Assembly (NCBI GenBank): GCA_043779285.1
Contig: JAYWEL010000117.1
Coordinates: 1 to 25,198, forward strand
DNA: 25,198 nucleotides
Origin: MGR-bin208 sp043779285
GTDB taxonomy: Bacteria; Bacteroidota; Bacteroidia; Chitinophagales; Chitinophagaceae
Direction of reading: 5' to 3'
Part shown: one piece after another, positions 22,924-25,198 of the stretch
How positions within the stretch are numbered: the stretch's first letter is position 1
Layout: each line of letters starts with the position of its first letter
The notes under the pieces: model-generated
What the model was told of the DNA's origin: nothing
What the model saw: the letters and a program-made list of their open reading frames with translations, nothing else
The model's database searches: none
Translations under genes and position numbers: made by a program

Positions 22924-25198
22924 ATGAAAACTTTGAAATCTAAATTAGTTGCCCTTGCATTTACTCTTGCGGGTTTGTTTTTTGTAAATACTGCTTTTGG
23001 GCAGGCAACCGTGCAAACCAATAAAGCTGACTATTATCCCGGCGATACAGTAATTATTACCGGCTCCGGTTGGCAGGCTGGCGAAACTGTTCGTTTAGTA
23101 ATAGTTGAAACCCCGGAACTCCATCAGCCAGATACATTATATGCTACAGCAGATATTTCAGGAAATATATTTAATGATGAGTATATAATACAGGAACATG
23201 ATTTATACCAACACTTCACTCTAAACGCAACTGGTATTTCATCAGGCCAAACGGCAGTAACATATTTTACAGATGCTAACTTTGAAGTATTAGCAGATAT
23301 TACTTGGACTGCATTTATTGCTGCTAATCCTTCTTTTACTTCAGGAGATCAGATTACAATTAAGAAAGGAGCCAAATTAACGATAAACTCAACTACCGCA
23401 GCTTGTGCTTCTCTTATTATTGGGTCAAATGCAGGTGCATCTGGTAATAGAGGAAATGGAATTCTTGAATTTGCAAGTTCAGGTTCTCCTAAATTGACAG
23501 TTGGAACTACTGTTACTTTAGGAGATGTTGCAGGAGGTGGAGATCCAGCAAGAACCGGGACAGTTTCAATCATTCCGGGTGCAACAATGATTTGCGGATC
23601 TGGAAATAATTCTTTTTCAGGGTTTGGAACAAGTTCTAATTCATTAAATATTACTGGCGGGACACTAGAAATCAATGGAAACTTAGACATTAGTCTAATA
23701 AATACTTCAATTACTGGGGGAACCGTAAAGATGGATCCTCAGAGCACAAATAATCTTTCTGGTGCAACTTCAATTGTTAATATACCTGCGGCAGCAACCA
23801 TTAGTTTTACAGGAGGTACATTGATTATTGTAGATCCCCATGCTGCAACAGGTACGGGCAATGCATTACAAATTGTATCAGGCGGAACAAAAAGTTTTGG
23901 AGGCAGTACAATTCAGTTTGGGAACGGCTCAAGTTCAACTAGTGGTTCAACAGATGGATTTGATATGAATGCAGGAAGTGGAGTTGTATTGGGAAATATT
24001 ATTGTAAACAACCCCAGTGGAACTAACCGTCATGTACGTCTTGTAACTAATAACGCAAATATTGGAGGAAGCTTAACTATAACGGCAGGAGAATTACAAG
24101 CAAATACACAAAACATTTTCTTAGCTGGTAATTGGTTAAATACTGGAACTTTTACACCAGGTACAAATACCCTTACAATGAACGGCACGAGTGGCCAGAC
24201 TATGTCGGGTACTTCATTCTATAATCTAACAATTAATAATGCTGCAGGTGTTACATTACTTACAGATGAAACTGTAACTAATCAGTTAACACTTACAAGT
24301 GGAAATATTACAACTGGTGCATTTGCAATAATCATAAACTCCGGCGGTTCAGTTTCCCGGACTAGTGGTCATATAGTGGGTAATCTGCGAAAGAATTTTG
24401 GAACAGGTAACCTTGCTGCAACAGTTTTCGAAATTGGTACTTCATCGGCTTATACTCCGCTTACTCTTGATATAGAAGGAACCAGTGGTACAGCCGGAAC
24501 AATTACTGCAACTACAACAGGTGCAGCTCATACAAATATTGCCACCAGTGGTTTTAATCTTGCAAAAGATGTGGAAAGGTATTGGACACTTACTCCGGGA
24601 ACAGCAGTTCTTGGTGGCACACGAACTTATATATTAAAAGTTCAGTTTCCTTCAGCAGATATTCCTGGCGGAGCTACATTAAGCAATTTTCAGTTTCGCC
24701 GTTATAATGCCGGATGGAATACACCCAGTGCTGGTACCTATTCAACAACTGATGTGGCAGGAGTTGCAACTGTTCAATACAGCAACTTTACCAGCTTCAG
24801 CGATTTTGCTGTTGGTGAAGCTTGCACGGCACCAACAATCGATTTGCCTCAACCGGCTAATTCAACTATTACCTATGGTGCAAATGCAACATTTACTGTA
24901 GCTGCAAGTGGTACTGGTCCTTTAACTTATCAGTGGCAGGAAGATGCCGGTAGCGGATTTGTAAATATTACAATGGGTGGAGTATACTCTGATCCTACTC
25001 TTGCTACTTTGACATTGACTAAGCCAACAGTTAGCATGAGTACCTATAAATACCTTTGTGTTGTTACAAACGGTTGTGGAAATGCAACGAGTGATGGATT
25101 GGCAACGTTGACAGTAACACCTGCGACGTTAACAGTAGTGAATACAAGCCGTTCGAAAGTATATGGCGTAACGCTGACCAATGCGGATTATAGTGGAA
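22924..25198 (+). CDS. Large secreted surface protein with Ig-like and MBG-like domains, 3' end outside the window
   Basis: An uninterrupted frame of 758 codons runs off the window. Residues 1-27 are a signal peptide (hydrophobic run, then AFGQ). Residues 28-118 form a sandwich module opening ATVQTNKADYYPGDTVIITGSGWQ cut short here, of the kind seen at the start of very large Bacteroidota surface proteins. Residues 119 to about 500 are Gly/Thr/Ser-rich repeats with a beta-helix look (NITGGTLEING, SITGGTVKMD, GGSLTITAGELQ). About 485-630 is a further beta-rich module (YWTLTPG, RRYNAGW). Residues 632-731 are an Ig-like domain (YQWQEDAG...YLCVVTNGCG). From about 734 an MBG-type domain begins (ATLTV...SKVYG). 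Adhesin or matrix roles are plausible. Type IX export is likely but unproven, because the C-terminal signal is missing. Confidence 0.85.
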   Translation, partial: MKTLKSKLVALAFTLAGLFFVNTAFGQATVQTNKADYYPGDTVIITGSGWQAGETVRLVIVETPELHQPDTLYATADISGNIFNDEYIIQEHDLYQHFTLNATGISSGQTAVTYFTDANFEVLADITWTAFIAANPSFTSGDQITIKKGAKLTINSTTAACASLIIGSNAGASGNRGNGILEFASSGSPKLTVGTTVTLGDVAGGGDPARTGTVSIIPGATMICGSGNNSFSGFGTSSNSLNITGGTLEINGNLDISLINTSITGGTVKMDPQSTNNLSGATSIVNIPAAATISFTGGTLIIVDPHAATGTGNALQIVSGGTKSFGGSTIQFGNGSSSTSGSTDGFDMNAGSGVVLGNIIVNNPSGTNRHVRLVTNNANIGGSLTITAGELQANTQNIFLAGNWLNTGTFTPGTNTLTMNGTSGQTMSGTSFYNLTINNAAGVTLLTDETVTNQLTLTSGNITTGAFAIIINSGGSVSRTSGHIVGNLRKNFGTGNLAATVFEIGTSSAYTPLTLDIEGTSGTAGTITATTTGAAHTNIATSGFNLAKDVERYWTLTPGTAVLGGTRTYILKVQFPSADIPGGATLSNFQFRRYNAGWNTPSAGTYSTTDVAGVATVQYSNFTSFSDFAVGEACTAPTIDLPQPANSTITYGANATFTVAASGTGPLTYQWQEDAGSGFVNITMGGVYSDPTLATLTLTKPTVSMSTYKYLCVVTNGCGNATSDGLATLTVTPATLTVVNTSRSKVYGVTLTNADYSG

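Overview
The window looks like chromosomal DNA of a Bacteroidota species, most likely a member of the Chitinophagaceae or a close relative. This rests on a SusC/SusD pair, a PorZ-like type IX secretion component with a C-terminal secretion domain, lipoproteins with Cys-Lys after the lipobox, an AT-rich genome without Shine-Dalgarno sites, and several promoters that fit the Bacteroidota form TTG-N20-22-TAnnTTTG. No tRNA, rRNA, CRISPR array or insertion-sequence transposase was recognised.

Layout. From 1 to 7.6 kb, on the minus strand, an RND/MMPL exporter (7623-5302) is followed by a susC-susD pair (5067-205) that ends in a strong terminator. Plus-strand porZ and recO (7778-10833) run into a convergent amidohydrolase (12042-10843). 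Plus-strand prfA (12136-13200) is followed by 349 bp without a gene, which holds two hairpins and a possible small RNA. A minus-strand group follows: a conserved hypothetical gene, a periplasmic cyclophilin, gcvH and a VanZ-like gene (15536-13550). Plus-strand serS (15638-16912) converges with a minus-strand pair, gatB and a TlpA-like thioredoxin lipoprotein (19591-16959), across a shared terminator. This 19.6 kb block is mostly core translation, repair and envelope genes and looks vertically inherited.

A perfect 92-bp sequence lies at the left edge (1-92) and again in inverted orientation at 19756-19847. Each copy is close to a strong hairpin. Right of the second copy the character changes. 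A HipB/HipA-type toxin-antitoxin operon (20036-21585) has a palindromic operator laid over its promoter. It is followed by 1.3 kb of repeat-rich non-coding DNA (simple A/C-rich strings, GC-rich palindromes, a diverged 80-bp direct repeat, and two units of a TGTCAT-type dispersed repeat). Last comes the 5' end of a large secreted protein (22924 to the window end) with Ig-like and MBG-like modules.

Working together: porZ belongs to the machinery that anchors type IX secretion cargo to the cell surface, and the large protein at the right edge is the kind of protein that system exports, though its C-terminus is outside the window. prfA, serS and gatB serve translation. susCD and the RND protein are envelope transporters with unknown substrates. 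The parts most worth a second look are the hip operator-promoter arrangement, the long repeat-bearing leader of the surface protein, the 92-bp inverted repeat family and the small-RNA candidate near 13.5 kb. None of them proves a new system from sequence alone.
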